From Thermomucor indicae-seudaticae (Eukaryota > Mucoromycota > Mucoromycetes > Mucorales > Lichtheimiaceae), in contig JSYX01000026.1 in assembly GCA_000787465.1 (NCBI GenBank), forward strand, positions 1 through 20,809: a stretch of 20,809 nucleotides of DNA, in the 5' to 3' direction. The notes below the pieces were generated by a model. It saw only the letters and a program-made list of their open reading frames with translations, was not told the origin of the DNA and searched no databases. The position numbers were made by a program, and so were the translations under genes. The number at the start of each line of letters is the position of its first letter. Positions within the stretch are counted from its first letter, which is position 1. Below are positions 20,438 to 20,809 of the stretch, piece after piece.

Positions 20438-20809
20438 CTAGTGCAACTTTTCTTCTAGTTCGCGCAGATCATGGATAGGCAAACCACATGCAAAGTTTTC
20501 ACAAATGTATGCCGCAGGCCTATTATCAGACTTTGAGGCATCCACGATTTGGCGAACGATACTGTTATTGGCGTGCACAAAGTCGCCTTCCTTGGCTCGG
20601 GCGATTATCTTGTTAGGGATAAAGGCTCTGTCCACAACCTTTTTGAATTCGTTCAATTGCTCGTCCTTTCCAGCAAGAACAATCTATTACATACAAAACA
20701 GTGAGTAACAGCAACTTGCATGTATCCGTACATGCTTGATTTATTTACCTCTTTCGCACCAATAGATACCAAGAGAAAGGCAGAGACAAAGGCTGGCATG
20801 GCAAAGGCA
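20438..20809 (-). CDS. SPATA20/YyaL-type thioredoxin-domain protein, C-terminus (partial)
   Basis: Only the last two exons are in the window: part of one (20809-20749) and the final exon (20683-20438), separated by a 65-nt intron. The peptide KEIVLAGKDEQLNEF.., RAFIPNKI and the ending AAYICENFACGLPIHDLRELEEKL match the C-terminus of the SPATA20/YyaL family. That family has an N-terminal thioredoxin-like DUF255 domain and a six-hairpin glycosidase-like domain. Its CxxFxCxxP-type end is characteristic. The biochemical role of the family is not settled. The start and catalytic regions lie beyond the right edge. Confidence 0.75.

Overview
This window is nuclear DNA from a filamentous fungus, most likely of the early-diverging Mucoromycota (Mucorales-like). 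That placement is inferred. It rests on compact intron-rich genes (about 30 introns resolved here, mostly 53-77 nt, nearly all GT-AG), fungal-type proteins (a Ugo1-like outer-membrane carrier, an FHA-forkhead factor, a PSR/SCP phosphatase), and a Fanzor-type gene resembling those reported from Mucorales. No bacterial operons, rRNA, tRNA or CRISPR arrays were seen.

Layout, left to right. About 276-2052 (+): a decayed but nearly full-length Fanzor, a eukaryotic relative of TnpB (OMEGA RNA-guided nuclease). All three RuvC acidic motifs are visible, but there are three in-frame stops and a damaged zinc finger. 2546-3557 (+): a Ser/Asp/His alpha/beta-hydrolase (carboxylesterase or acyl-protein thioesterase type), converging tail to tail with 3565-5481 (-), an FAD-dependent prenylcysteine oxidase. 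5653-7315 (-): a Ugo1/SLC25A46-like carrier. About 7761-8358 (-): a possible small unrecognised gene. 8444-9442 (-): a Tra2-like splicing regulator. 9443-10990: a long divergent intergenic stretch. 10991-12171 (+): a divergent class I ketol-acid reductoisomerase homologue with no mitochondrial presequence. 12556-15249 (-): a DDT/WHIM-like plus PHD-finger chromatin protein. 15970-17683 (-): an FHA plus forkhead transcription factor. 18093-19687 (+): an SCP/PSR-type phosphatase with a cysteine-rich membrane-targeting motif, sharing a divergent promoter with the forkhead gene. 20438-20809 (-): the C-terminus of a SPATA20/YyaL-type protein, cut by the window edge.

Exon models were built by hand from splice consensus, reading phase and family motifs. 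Every complete model sums to a whole number of codons. The genes look like ordinary unlinked housekeeping functions and do not form a pathway cluster. Possible weak links are prenylcysteine breakdown beside a thioesterase-like hydrolase, and chromatin and transcription regulators side by side. The clearest candidate for an exciting system is the Fanzor relic at the left end.
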